NCBI GenBank assembly: GCA_041675885.1
Contig: JBAYSY010000006.1
Location: 1-64,000 of the forward strand
Direction: 5' to 3'
DNA length: 64,000 bases
Source: JBAYSY01 sp041675885
GTDB lineage: Bacteria; Pseudomonadota; Alphaproteobacteria; Rhodobacterales; Rhodobacteraceae
Position numbers and translations under genes: made by a program. Below, piece by piece: positions 1-8,356 of the stretch; positions within the stretch are counted from its first letter, which is position 1, and every line of letters starts with the position of its first letter. The notes under the pieces are model-generated. The model was not told the origin of the DNA. It ran no database searches and saw only the letters and a list, made by a program, of their open reading frames with translations.

Positions 1-891
1 CGGATCAACCCGGATCAGGAGCTGATCGGCCTCGGCGCCGCCAATATCGCCGCCGGTCTGTCCTCGGCCTATCCGGTCACCGGCGGTTTCGCCCGTTCGG
101 TGGTGAATTTCGACGCGGGCGCGCGCAGCCCGGCGGCGGGGGTGTTCACCGCCGGAGGCATCGCGCTGGCCGCCATGTTCCTGACCCCGTGGCTTGCCGC
201 CCTGCCGCAGGCCACGCTGGCGGCGACAATCATCGTCGCGGTGCTGTCGCTGGTCGATTTCGGTGCGATCCGCCGGGTCTTTGCCTATTCGCGCTCGGAT
301 TTCGCCGCGATGGCCGCGACCATTCTGGTCACGCTCGGTATCGGGGTCGAGGCCGGGATCACCGCCGGGGTGGTCCTGTCGCTGTTGCTGCATCTCTACC
401 GCACCAGCCGGCCGCATACCGCCGTGGTCGGCCGCGTTCCGGGGACCGAGCATTACCGCAACATCGAACGTCACCCGGTGCTGACCCGGCCCGAAATCCT
501 GTCGCTGCGGGTGGATGAAAGCCTCTATTTCGCCAATTCGCGCTTTCTTGAGGACCGGATCGCCGCGCTGGTCGCCGGGCGGCCCGAGGTCCGGCATGTC
601 GTGCTGATGTGCCCGGCGGTCAACGCCATCGACGCCAGCGCGCTGGAAAGCCTTGAAGAGATCAACCGCCGTCTGGCCGAGGCCGGAATCGGCTTTCACC
701 TGTCCGAGGTCAAGGGGCCGGTGATGGACCGGCTGCGGCGCGGCGATTTCCTGTCGCATCTGAACGGCCGGGTGTTCCTGAGCCAGCACGAGGCGGTCTG
801 CGCGCTGAGCCTTGAATCCGGCCCGCCCGCGCCTCAGCCCGGCAGTTCCAGCGCCGGGATCCGCGACGGCCTGTCCTTCCCGGCGTCATAG
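1..891 (+). CDS. SulP-family anion permease with STAS domain, C-terminal part (5' end outside window)
   Basis: The reading frame is open from the first base, so the gene begins upstream of the window. The visible protein starts in the conserved SulP membrane core (GAANIAAGLSSAYPVTGGF, the stretch seen in sulfate permeases), has about three more hydrophobic segments, and ends in a cytoplasmic STAS domain of about 100 residues (LRVDESLYFANSRF, then an AIDASALESLEEI helix). SulP proteins are inner-membrane anion transporters or exchangers (sulfate, bicarbonate, others); the substrate cannot be told from this part. The last 58 bases overlap, tail to tail, the end of the convergent P1 peptidase gene. 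Confidence 0.93.
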   Translation, partial: RINPDQELIGLGAANIAAGLSSAYPVTGGFARSVVNFDAGARSPAAGVFTAGGIALAAMFLTPWLAALPQATLAATIIVAVLSLVDFGAIRRVFAYSRSDFAAMAATILVTLGIGVEAGITAGVVLSLLLHLYRTSRPHTAVVGRVPGTEHYRNIERHPVLTRPEILSLRVDESLYFANSRFLEDRIAALVAGRPEVRHVVLMCPAVNAIDASALESLEEINRRLAEAGIGFHLSEVKGPVMDRLRRGDFLSHLNGRVFLSQHEAVCALSLESGPPAPQPGSSSAGIRDGLSFPAS

Positions 892-1880
892 CCCCGCATC
901 GGTCCTGCCATGCACAGCGCGTTCAGGATCGCCTCTTCCGTGGCCTCGATGGCGGCCTCGAACAGCGGCGAGACCAGATCATGCCCCATGACCGGCAGCG
1001 CGGCGATCCCGGCCCGCTGTTCCGGCCCGCGCCGCACCCCGGCATGGGTCGAGAACGCCAGCGCATAGTCGCCCGACCCGTGGCTGAGCGCCGCGCCGCT
1101 GCGGGAAAGCCCGCCGAAGGCGCGTTCGGCGAGCCGGTGAAGGTTGCGCGGGCACAGCGGCGCGTCGGTCGCCAGCACGATGACGATGGAGCCGTCCTTG
1201 TCCTCGGCCACCGGCCCGGGCCAGGCCCGGCCGTCGATCCGCAGCCGCCCGCCGAAATTCGCCTGCACCAGCACGCCGAGCGTGACCGTCTCCCCCTTGA
1301 CCGGCACCAGCCGCGACGCGCTGCCGATCCCCGCCTTCAGCCCGAAGGCCACGGTACCGGTGCCCGCGCCCACCGCGCCTTCGGCCACCGGCCCCGGCGC
1401 GGCGGCGTCGAGCGCGGCGCGGATCTCCGTCACCGTCGGTCGCCCGGCGCGGATATCGTTCAGCCGCGAGTCGTTGGTCTCGCCCACCACCGCATTGACC
1501 GACATCACCCGTTCGTTGCCGGGCTGGGCAAGGGTATGGGCGATGAGCGCCTCGATCGCCCGGCCGGTCGCAAGGGTGTTGGTCAGCACCACCGGGGTCT
1601 CCATCTCGCCCAGTTCGGCGATCTGGGTCGCGCCCGCGAATTTGCCGTAGCCGTTCAGCACCGCAAGCGCGGCCGGAACCCGGTCGCGGAAGACGTTGCC
1701 CGGATGCGGCAGGATCGCCGTCGCCCCGGTGCGGATGCGCTCGCCCTCGATTAGCGTCACATGGCCGACCCGCACGCCCTCGACATCGGTGATGGCGTTC
1801 ATCGGCCCGGGGGCGAACACCCCCGGCGCGATCCCGTGTTCGCGCAGCCTGCGGCGCATCGCTTGCCCCCGTCGTTGCAT
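834..1880 (-). CDS. P1 (DmpA/S58) family aminopeptidase
   Basis: About 348 residues from the ATG at 1880; the frame also allows a TTG start at 1952. The family consists of N-terminal-nucleophile enzymes related to DmpA (L-aminopeptidase/D-amidase) that cleave themselves into two subunits. Supporting motifs are NAVVGETNDSRLNDI, GAVGAGTGTVAFGLKAGIG, and DGSIVIVLATDAPL, in which the Gly-Ser bond is the expected self-cleavage site and Ser the nucleophile. There is no signal peptide, so it should be cytoplasmic. The TTG start would overlap repeat A1, which makes the ATG start more attractive. Physiological substrate unknown. Confidence 0.88.
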   Translation of the reverse strand: MQRRGQAMRRRLREHGIAPGVFAPGPMNAITDVEGVRVGHVTLIEGERIRTGATAILPHPGNVFRDRVPAALAVLNGYGKFAGATQIAELGEMETPVVLTNTLATGRAIEALIAHTLAQPGNERVMSVNAVVGETNDSRLNDIRAGRPTVTEIRAALDAAAPGPVAEGAVGAGTGTVAFGLKAGIGSASRLVPVKGETVTLGVLVQANFGGRLRIDGRAWPGPVAEDKDGSIVIVLATDAPLCPRNLHRLAERAFGGLSRSGAALSHGSGDYALAFSTHAGVRRGPEQRAGIAALPVMGHDLVSPLFEAAIEATEEAILNALCMAGPMRGYDAGKDRPSRIPALELPG

Positions 1881-1952
1881 GGCCCGCCGATCTGTCCATG
1901 CCGGGGCGGGATGCGCAAGGGGGTCAATCGCACGGTCTTGCGATACAGGCAA

Positions 1953-2005
1953 ACAGAGGGCAGCGGTCGGCCGCTGCCCGGGCCGCTGGCGCGGCTGTTC
2001 CGGGC
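1953..2005 (-). repeat. Family A palindromic repeat, copy A1 (short form)
   Basis: Reads ACAGAGGGCAGCGG, then TCGG, then CCGCTGCC (simple second hairpin), followed by the GCCGC/GCGGC version of the first hairpin ending in TTCCGGGC. It fills most of the 3' side of nadC and abuts the possible TTG start of the P1 peptidase. See the family A finding for structure. Confidence 0.75.
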
Positions 2006-2038
2006 AAGGGGGGAAACGTTCCGGGTCGATGCGCCCCC

Positions 2039-2890
2039 TCAGGCCCGGTAATCCAGCCCGATATCCAGCACCGGCGCGCTGTGGGTGATCCAGCCGACCG
2101 AGATGTAATCGACCCCTGCGCCAGCGATGGCGGGGGCGGTCTCGATGGTCACCCGGCCCGACGCCTCGGTCACCGCGCGGCCATCGACCAGCGCCACCGC
2201 CCGGGCCAGCACCTCGGGCGGCATGTTGTCCAGCAGCACCGTGTCGATCCCCAGCGCCAGCGCCTCCTCAAGCTGCGCCAGCGTATCGACCTCCAGCTCG
2301 ATCCGCACCATATGCCCGGCACGTTCGCGCGCCCGCGTCACCGCCGGGCCGATCCCGCCCGCCAGCGCGATATGGTTGTCCTTGATCAGCATCGCGTCGT
2401 CGAGCCCGTAGCGGTGATTGGCCCCGCCGCCCGCGCGCACGGCGTATTTCTCGACCAGCCGCAGGCCGGGCGTGGTCTTGCGGGTGCAGGTGACGCGGGC
2501 CTTGTGGCCCTGGATCGCCGCGACGATGTTGGCGGTGGCGGTGGCGATGCCGCTGAGGTGGCACAGGAAATTCAGCGCCGTGCGCTCGGCGGCAAGCAGG
2601 TTGCGGGCCGGGCCGCTCACGGTGGCGATGGTCTCTCCGGGGGCAACGGCGCTGCCGTCGGGCCGCTCGATCCTCAGCACCGCCGCCGGGTCCATCAGCC
2701 GGAACGCCAGCGCGGCAAGGTCCAGCCCGGCGATCACCCCGGGCTGGCGGGCGACCAGCGCAAGCCCGGCGGTGAGACCCGCCGGGATCACCGCCTCGGC
2801 GGTGATGTCGCCCGCCCGGCCGAGGTCTTCGGCAAGCGCGGCACGCACCATGGGCTCGATCAACACGGCGGGCAGGGGGGAAAGGGTCAT
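2039..2890 (-). CDS. nadC: Nicotinate-nucleotide pyrophosphorylase (quinolinate phosphoribosyltransferase)
   Basis: 283 residues, usual length for NadC. It converts quinolinate and PRPP to nicotinate mononucleotide, the last step of the aspartate route to the pyridine ring. Typical motifs: CTRKTTPGLRLVEKYAV, GGGANHRYGLDDAMLIKDNH and VDTLAQ, then LLDNM with the substrate-binding acidic residues. Third gene of nadA-nadB-nadC, 3 bp after nadB, so almost certainly cotranscribed and controlled from the operators upstream of nadA. Confidence 0.97.
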   Translation of the reverse strand: MTLSPLPAVLIEPMVRAALAEDLGRAGDITAEAVIPAGLTAGLALVARQPGVIAGLDLAALAFRLMDPAAVLRIERPDGSAVAPGETIATVSGPARNLLAAERTALNFLCHLSGIATATANIVAAIQGHKARVTCTRKTTPGLRLVEKYAVRAGGGANHRYGLDDAMLIKDNHIALAGGIGPAVTRARERAGHMVRIELEVDTLAQLEEALALGIDTVLLDNMPPEVLARAVALVDGRAVTEASGRVTIETAPAIAGAGVDYISVGWITHSAPVLDIGLDYRA

Positions 2891-2893
2891 GGG

Positions 2894-4465
2894 TCATGCG
2901 CTCCGGCGGAGGGGAAGGGAAGGATCGGCGGGGCGGGGGATTTGCCCGGCGCCGCTTGCGGTGAGTCCGCGCGCCCGGGCGACGGCCTCGGGCAGGGTCA
3001 GGCGGCTGCGGCGGGCCACGGCGGCACGGGCGGGGAAGTCGGCGCGGTAATGGCCGCCCCGGCTTTCCTCGCGGTCATGCGCGGCGACGGCGGCGATCAG
3101 CGCGACGGCGGCGGGGTCGGCCTGCGGCCCGTCGCCCATGGCCATGGGCAGAAGCCGCGCGATGGCCTCGCGCAGCGCGGGGCCATCGCGCGTCACGCCG
3201 AGCGCACGGCTGACCAGCGGCCGGACCGTGGCCGGGTCGGGCATGGCGGGCAGGGCGGGGACGGCAGGGCAGGGGGCCGGGGCGGCGTATCCGCCCAAGC
3301 TCTCCGCCACGATCCGACCGAACACCGCCGCTTCGGTCAGCGAGTTGCTGGCCAGCCGGTTCGCGCCATGAAGCCCGGTCGAAGCCGCCTCGCCGCAGGC
3401 CCAGAGGCCGGGGAGACTTGCGCGCCCCTCGGCATCCACCGCGATTCCGCCCATGTGGTAATGCGCCGCCGGGCACACCGGGATCGGGTCGCGCGCCGGG
3501 TCGAGCCCGGCGTCGCGGCAGATCGCGGCGATCCCCGGAAAGCGCGCGGCGAAACCCGCGCCGGGGCGGGTACGCGCGTCGAGGAACACCCGGTGCCCCG
3601 CCGCCAGTTGCCGCGCCACCGCGCGGGCCACCACGTCGCGCGGCGCAAGCTCGTCGATGAAACGCGCGCCGGTCTCGTCGATCAGCGTGGCGCCTTCGCC
3701 CCGCACCGCCTCGCTGATCAGGGGCAGCGGCGCCGCGCCGGGCAGGTCGAGCGCGGTCGGGTGGAACTGCACGAACTCCATGTCCGAGAGCGCCGCCCCG
3801 GCCCGTGCGGCCAGCGCCAGCCCCTGCCCGAAGGCCCCCGGCGGGTTGGTGGTGGCGCCGTAAAGCCCGCCGATCCCGCCGGTGGCGATCACCACCCGGC
3901 TTGCCGGGAACAGCACCGGCCCCGAAGCGGCGCGGGCCAGCACCCCGGCCACCGCCCCGTCATGGGTGGCCAGCCGCAGCGCCGTGACGCCCTCATGCAC
4001 GGTGATCGACGGGGCGGCGCGCACGGCGGCGACCAGCGCCCGGACGATCCCGGCCCCGGTCGCGTCTCCGCCCATATGCAGGATGCGACGGCGGCAATGG
4101 GCGGCCTCCAGCCCCAGCAGCGGCCGACCGTCAGGCCCGCAGTCGAACCGCACTCCCCGGGACATGAGCGCCGCCACCGCCTCCGGCGCTTCGCGCACCA
4201 CCAGCGCGGCGATCTCCGGGTCGCAAAGCCCGTCGCCCGCCGCCAGCGTGTCGGCAAGGTGCAGATCGGTGCTGTCGTCCGCGCCCACCGCCGCCGCCAT
4301 GCCGCCCTGCGCCAGCGCGCTGGCCGCCTCCGCGCCCAGCGGCGCGGCGGTCAGCAGCACCACCGGCGCGGGCGCGAGGTGCAGCGCGCAGGCCAGCCCG
4401 GCCAGCCCGCCGCCCACCACCACCACCGCGCCGCCGGTGTCGCGGAGCGCGGCGGGCGGGCTCAT
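2894..4465 (-). CDS. nadB: L-aspartate oxidase
   Basis: 523 residues from the ATG at 4465. That start overlaps the nadA stop by four bases (ATGA), which is why it is preferred over the much longer open frame that continues into nadA. FAD flavoprotein oxidising L-aspartate to iminoaspartate, the substrate of NadA. The N-terminal dinucleotide fold is VVVVGGGLAGLACALH; other markers are the FHPTALDLPG stretch, HMGGIAVD, and GANRLASNSLTEAAVFG near residue 370. Cytoplasmic, with NadA as pathway partner. Confidence 0.96.
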   Translation of the reverse strand: MSPPAALRDTGGAVVVVGGGLAGLACALHLAPAPVVLLTAAPLGAEAASALAQGGMAAAVGADDSTDLHLADTLAAGDGLCDPEIAALVVREAPEAVAALMSRGVRFDCGPDGRPLLGLEAAHCRRRILHMGGDATGAGIVRALVAAVRAAPSITVHEGVTALRLATHDGAVAGVLARAASGPVLFPASRVVIATGGIGGLYGATTNPPGAFGQGLALAARAGAALSDMEFVQFHPTALDLPGAAPLPLISEAVRGEGATLIDETGARFIDELAPRDVVARAVARQLAAGHRVFLDARTRPGAGFAARFPGIAAICRDAGLDPARDPIPVCPAAHYHMGGIAVDAEGRASLPGLWACGEAASTGLHGANRLASNSLTEAAVFGRIVAESLGGYAAPAPCPAVPALPAMPDPATVRPLVSRALGVTRDGPALREAIARLLPMAMGDGPQADPAAVALIAAVAAHDREESRGGHYRADFPARAAVARRSRLTLPEAVARARGLTASGAGQIPRPADPSLPLRRSA

Positions 4466-5436
4466 ACCGCCAGCATCCGCTCGACCGCCAGCCGGGCGCG
4501 CCCGGCGATCTCCGGGGCCACGGTGACCTCGTGCCGGTTCTGCTCCAGCGCGGTGCGGATATTCGCAAGCGTGATGCGCTTCATATGCGGGCAGAGGTTG
4601 CAGGGGCGCACGAACTCGACGCCGGGATGCGCCACCGCCACGTTGTCGCTCATCGAACATTCGGTGATCAGCGCCACCTTCCGCGGCTGTTCGCGGGTGA
4701 CGAAGGCCGACATGTCGGCGGTCGAACCGGCGTAATCGGCGACCGCCACCACCTCGGGCGGGCATTCGGGATGCGCCAGCACCACCACGCCGGGGTTGGC
4801 GTCGCGCAGTTCGGCGATATCGGCGGGGGTGAACAGCTCATGCACCTCGCAATGCCCCTGCCAGGCGATGATCTCGATATCGGTCTGCTTGGCGATGTTC
4901 TGCGCCAGATATTCGTCGGGCAGCATGATGACGCGGGGAGCGCCCAGCGATTCCACCACCTTGCGGGCATTACCCGACGTGCAGCAGATATCCGATTCGG
5001 CCTTTACCGCGGCCGAGGTGTTGACATAGGTCACCACCGGCACACCCGGATAGCGCGCGCGCAGCGCCCGCACGTCTTCGGCGGTGATCGACTCGGCCAG
5101 CGAACAGCCCGCGTCGCGGTCGGGGATCAGCACCGTCTTGGACGGGTTCAGCAGTTTCGCGGTCTCGGCCATGAAATGCACGCCCGCGAGCACGATCACG
5201 TCGGCCTCGGCCTCCTCCGCCTTGCGGGCGAGCGCGAGGCTGTCGCCGACGATATCGGCGACGCAGTGGAAGATTTCCGGCGTCTGGTAGTTATGGGCGA
5301 GGATGACGGCGTTTCGCTCCTGCTTGAGGCGCAGGATCGCCTCGATATCGTCGGTGAAGGCGGGCCATTCGATCGGCGGGATGACGCGGCGCACCCGCTC
5401 ATAGAGCGCGTCGGTGGCGAACGGTCTGTCGAGCAT
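4462..5436 (-). CDS. nadA: Quinolinate synthase
   Basis: 324 residues. Condenses iminoaspartate with dihydroxyacetone phosphate to quinolinate using a [4Fe-4S] cluster. The three cluster cysteines sit in DAGCSLAESI, DICCTSGNA and NLCPHMKRI, as in the short NadA class. Substrate-binding motifs AHNYQTPEI and VHFMAETAK are present. First gene of the nadABC block, 183 bp downstream of nadQ on the same strand. Two palindromic operator-like sites lie 14 to 60 bp upstream of its ATG, so it is the controlled gene of the set. Confidence 0.97.
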   Translation of the reverse strand: MLDRPFATDALYERVRRVIPPIEWPAFTDDIEAILRLKQERNAVILAHNYQTPEIFHCVADIVGDSLALARKAEEAEADVIVLAGVHFMAETAKLLNPSKTVLIPDRDAGCSLAESITAEDVRALRARYPGVPVVTYVNTSAAVKAESDICCTSGNARKVVESLGAPRVIMLPDEYLAQNIAKQTDIEIIAWQGHCEVHELFTPADIAELRDANPGVVVLAHPECPPEVVAVADYAGSTADMSAFVTREQPRKVALITECSMSDNVAVAHPGVEFVRPCNLCPHMKRITLANIRTALEQNRHEVTVAPEIAGRARLAVERMLAV

Positions 5437-5449
5437 CGGGGCCTCCTCT

Positions 5450-5468
5450 TATGCTCAATCGGAGTATA
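5450..5468 (-). promoter_or_regulatory. Operator 1 upstream of nadA (probable NadQ site)
   Basis: Imperfect palindrome with 7-base arms and a 5-base centre: TATGCTC-AATCG-GAGTATA (as read on the plus strand); the arms differ at one position. It lies 14 bp upstream of the nadA start codon, where bound protein would block transcription or initiation. The matching second site and the adjacent nadQ gene make it a likely NadQ operator; the assignment is inference. Confidence 0.6.
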
Positions 5469-5477
5469 ATCCGGGCA

Positions 5478-5496
5478 TATGCTTACAATGAGTATA
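5478..5496 (-). promoter_or_regulatory. Operator 2 upstream of nadA (probable NadQ site)
   Basis: Same layout as operator 1: TATGCTT-ACAAT-GAGTATA. The symmetry extends outward by GCA/TGC to positions 5475-5499. Centre-to-centre distance to operator 1 is 28 bp. A TTGACG hexamer (minus strand, 5504-5509) just upstream could be a -35 element, so this operator would cover the promoter; no convincing -10 is seen. Confidence 0.6.
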
Positions 5497-5619
5497 TGCC
5501 GGGCGTCAAGAATTTTCCGCATCGGGGGGGCAGGGCGGCGGAGAATGGCTTGGGGTCATTGGCGCAACGGAGGGCAGCGGGCGGGCACGGCCCTCCGTTG
5601 CGTAAATATCGTCAGGGGC

Positions 5620-6603
5620 TTACGACCGCACCACCGGCAGTTTGGTGCCGACGGCGATGCGTTCCACCTGCACGGCGGCGCGGAAGCGGAACAGTTTGGC
5701 GGGGCGGCCGCCGGTTTCGGATGAGGTCTCGCCGGTGTCCTCGACCAGATCCTGCTGTTCGATCAGGCGGCGGAAATTCTGCTTGTGCACCAGCCGCCCG
5801 GCCAGCGCCTCGACCGCGCGCTGAAGTTGCAGCAGCGTGAACACCGGCGGCATCAGTTCGAACACCACGGGACGGTATTTGATCTTGGTGCGCAGCCGGG
5901 CGATGCCGGTGGCGAGGATGCGGCGGTGGTCGGCCACCATCGCCCGGCCGGGCAGGGGGGGCGCACCGTCGCTGATCCCGGCGCGGCGCGCCTCCTCGAC
6001 CAGACCGGCCTCGTAAAGCAGTTCATAGCGTTGCAGCACCAGTTCCTCGTTCCAGTCGCGACCGTCGAGACCGAAGGCCACGGCGCTGCGCTCATGACGC
6101 CCCCTGGCCTCGGGGCCGGTGTCGGCCCAGGCGGCCAGCCGGGGCAGGATCTCCCGGGCGATCACCGGCGGCGGGCCTGCGCGGTGGTCCTCCCACGGGA
6201 AACAGCCATACCAGCCGCACCAGCCCCGCGCCTGCGGGGGCGCGGTCGTGCCCTGCGGATCGTCGCGGGCAAGCCCGAGATAGCTGATCGAGATCGTCCG
6301 CCGCGCCCCGGCGCCGGTCGGGTTTCCGGCCCCGCCATTGGCCGGATCACCCGCCAGCCGGTCGCGGTCGGCAAAGGTGTAAAGCTGTTCGATATAACCC
6401 AGCGGGTGGCCGGTCTGCTGCTCCACCCAGTCGCGCAGCCCGGCCTGAAGCGAGCGGTGGCCAAGCGCGAACGGCCCCGAGGGCAGCGCCTCGCCGCCGC
6501 GCAGCGTCAGCACGCAGGGGTCGCCGCCGGTGACGCTGGCCACCACGGCGATCAGTTCCACCGCAAGCGCGTGGTCGGGCTGGCTGTCGGGCGGGTGCTT
6601 CAT
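5620..6603 (-). CDS. nadQ: NadQ-type (Nudix-like plus winged helix) repressor of NAD biosynthesis
   Basis: 327 residues. The N-terminal half has the Nudix-like fold of the NrtR/NadQ group (AVVASVTGGDPCVLTLRGG, then GHRSLQAGLRDWVEQQTG and LGYIEQLYTF) but no intact Nudix catalytic box. The C-terminal region has the winged-helix DNA-binding segment of this group (FELMPPVFTLLQLQRAVEAL, NFRRLIE, and GGRPAKLFRF). Family members sense a pyridine nucleotide and repress NAD synthesis genes in alphaproteobacteria. Position directly before nadA, with two palindromes between, supports the role strongly. It begins 9 bp after the decarboxylase stop. Confidence 0.85.
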   Translation of the reverse strand: MKHPPDSQPDHALAVELIAVVASVTGGDPCVLTLRGGEALPSGPFALGHRSLQAGLRDWVEQQTGHPLGYIEQLYTFADRDRLAGDPANGGAGNPTGAGARRTISISYLGLARDDPQGTTAPPQARGWCGWYGCFPWEDHRAGPPPVIAREILPRLAAWADTGPEARGRHERSAVAFGLDGRDWNEELVLQRYELLYEAGLVEEARRAGISDGAPPLPGRAMVADHRRILATGIARLRTKIKYRPVVFELMPPVFTLLQLQRAVEALAGRLVHKQNFRRLIEQQDLVEDTGETSSETGGRPAKLFRFRAAVQVERIAVGTKLPVVRS

Positions 6604-6612
6604 GCCGCCCGT

Positions 6613-8034
6613 TTAGGGGGCTTTCCCCCGCGGGGCAATGGTGCCGTGCCCGGGCAGCAGTGCGGCGACCACTTCGGCCACGGTCATCACGTCTTCCTCG
6701 GTGCAGTCGAACTGGCCGACCTGCACCCTGATCGCCAGCCGGTCGCGGTGCCGGGTCGGGGTCAGGTAGATGCGGCCGTCGTCGTTGATCCGTTCCAGCA
6801 GTTCGGCGGTGGCCTCGTCGCCGGCCGTCAGCGCGAAGGTGAACAGCGACAGCGACGGCGGCGTGACGATCTCCACCCCCGGCAGGGTGGCGATACGGTC
6901 GTGCAGCCGCCCGGCCCAGGCGACGTGATCGCGGATCCGCGCCCGCAGCCCCTCAAGCCCGTAGGCGCGCAGCACGAACCACAGTTTCAGCGCCCGGAAC
7001 CGGCGGCCCAGCGGCAGGGTCCATTCGTTGAAATCGGTAACCGCCCCGGCGCCCGCGGTTTCCAGATAGGCCGGGCGCAGCCCCAGCGTGCGGACCTGCG
7101 GCGCCGGATCGGCCAGAAACTGCACCGCGCAGTCGAACTGCACCCCCAGCCACTTGTGCGGGTTGACCACGATACTGTCGGCCCCCCCGACCCCGGCCCA
7201 GAGCGGGCGGAACTCGGGGCAGATCATCGCCGACCCGGCCCAGGCGGCATCCACATGGACCGGCAGCCCCTCGGCCCTGGCCACCGCGATCGCGCCGGCG
7301 ATCGGATCGAAGGCCCCGACCGAGGTTCCCCCGGCGCAGAGCACCACGCCCATGGGCAGGAACCCCGCCGCCCGGTCGGCGGCGATGGCCGCCGCCAGTG
7401 CCTCGGGCCTCAGCGCATTGTCCGGCCCGGTGGGGATGCGCATGAGGTTTTCCGTGCCGATCCCCGCCACCTTCACCGCCTTCTCGACCGAGGAATGGGC
7501 CTCGGGGCTGGCATAGAGCCGCAGCCGGGGCAGGGCGGAAAGCCCGGCGCTGTTGCCCGCCCAGTCCAGCGCGCGCTCGCGCATGGTCAGCACGGCGGCC
7601 AGCGTGGCGGTGGTGGCGCTGTCGTGGATGGTGGCCCTGAGATGGCCGGGCAGGCCGAGCACGTCGCGCAGCCAGCCGGTGGTGACCTGCTCCATCTCGG
7701 TGGCGGCGGGGGCGGTCTGCCACAGCATCGCCTGCGCGGCCATGGCATTGGCGACCTGTTCGGCCAGCATCGAGGCCGGGGCGGCATTGGCCGGGAAATA
7801 GGCGAAGAACCGCGGGTGCTGCCAGTGGGTCATGTGGTCGGGGACCAGCCGCAGGAAGTCCTGCCAGATCGTCTCCATCGGCTCGGGGGCCTCGGGTGCC
7901 GCGGCGGGCAGGGCGGCGGCCACCGCGCCCGGGGTCAGCGGCGCCCGCACCGGCCGGTCGCGCAGCCCGGCGTGATAGCCATGCGCCCAGTCGGCGGCAC
8001 GCTTCGACCAGTGGCGGAGTTCGTCGTGATCCAT
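6613..8034 (-). CDS. Group II PLP-dependent amino-acid decarboxylase (aromatic-type)
   Basis: 473 residues, aromatic-L-amino-acid/glutamate decarboxylase fold. The PLP-binding lysine is K294 in NPHKWLG, the ring-stacking histidine is H180 (SPEAHSSVEKA), and the cofactor aspartate is D262 in VHVDAAWAG. The N-terminal block HWQHPRFFAYFPA and the LWQTAPAATEMEQ segment are typical of aromatic amino-acid decarboxylases, so a tryptophan/tyrosine/phenylalanine-like substrate is likely but not proven. Only 9 bp separate it from nadQ downstream, so the two may be cotranscribed. Confidence 0.9.
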   Translation of the reverse strand: MDHDELRHWSKRAADWAHGYHAGLRDRPVRAPLTPGAVAAALPAAAPEAPEPMETIWQDFLRLVPDHMTHWQHPRFFAYFPANAAPASMLAEQVANAMAAQAMLWQTAPAATEMEQVTTGWLRDVLGLPGHLRATIHDSATTATLAAVLTMRERALDWAGNSAGLSALPRLRLYASPEAHSSVEKAVKVAGIGTENLMRIPTGPDNALRPEALAAAIAADRAAGFLPMGVVLCAGGTSVGAFDPIAGAIAVARAEGLPVHVDAAWAGSAMICPEFRPLWAGVGGADSIVVNPHKWLGVQFDCAVQFLADPAPQVRTLGLRPAYLETAGAGAVTDFNEWTLPLGRRFRALKLWFVLRAYGLEGLRARIRDHVAWAGRLHDRIATLPGVEIVTPPSLSLFTFALTAGDEATAELLERINDDGRIYLTPTRHRDRLAIRVQVGQFDCTEEDVMTVAEVVAALLPGHGTIAPRGKAP

Positions 8035-8167
8035 GGGGCCCTCCTGTCGGTGGCATCATGCACCGGGAAGCGGCAGGGGCAAGGGGGTGCGGGTCTGGAC
8101 GGCCCCGCACCGTCGCCAGGCCGAAGCCATGCCTCGGGCATGATGCGGGGGCATGATGCGGGCGGGC

Positions 8168-8201
8168 GCCCGGCGGCGCGTGCTGCGCCTTGAGTCCGGG
8201 C
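8168..8201 (-). repeat. Family A repeat, copy A4 (first hairpin only)
   Basis: Reads GCCCGGCGGCGCG, then TGC, then TGCGCC, and ends TTGAGTCCGGGC. Outer stem GCCCGG/CCGGGC and inner GGCGC/GCGCC arms are kept, but the second hairpin and the CTCTGT end are missing. Confidence 0.65.
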
Positions 8202-8242
8202 GAGGGGGCATTCTGCCCCTCTTGCACCCGAGGGCGCAATTC

Positions 8243-8274
8243 ACCCCCGGAGGATATTTCGGGGCAGAAGAAGA
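8243..8274 (+). repeat. Family C repeat, copy C1
   Basis: ACCCCCGGAGGATATTTCGG followed by GGCAGAAGAAG. Shares the CCGG-GG-TATTTCGGG-CA-GA-GAAG pattern with the copy inside putA (63241-63278). Confidence 0.5.
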
Positions 8275-8356
8275 TCGGCTTGATTCTTCCTCCGGCACTC
8301 TTCCGGCCTGCCCGATCTGGTGTTGCCCGATCCGTCGCCACCCGGCCCGTTGCCGT

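Larger units (their letters stand above)
8035..8356. other. Intergenic region with repeat copies A4 and C1
   Basis: 322 bp between the start of the decarboxylase gene and the end of the metal-sensor gene (both on the minus strand). No convincing gene is seen. It holds one isolated hairpin of family A (8168-8201) and one copy of family C (8243-8274). A short direct duplication around GCATGATGCGGG (8138-8161) is also visible. The decarboxylase promoter must lie here. Confidence 0.6.

Noticed and set aside
1898..4735. Very long open frame (945 codons) on the plus strand opposite nadC-nadB-nadA
   Set aside because: It is antisense to three well-identified genes, its product is low-complexity (Arg/Gly/His/Pro-rich), and such frames are expected at this GC content. 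The same applies to the long frames opposite the nadQ/decarboxylase genes, the Atm1 exporter and maeB.
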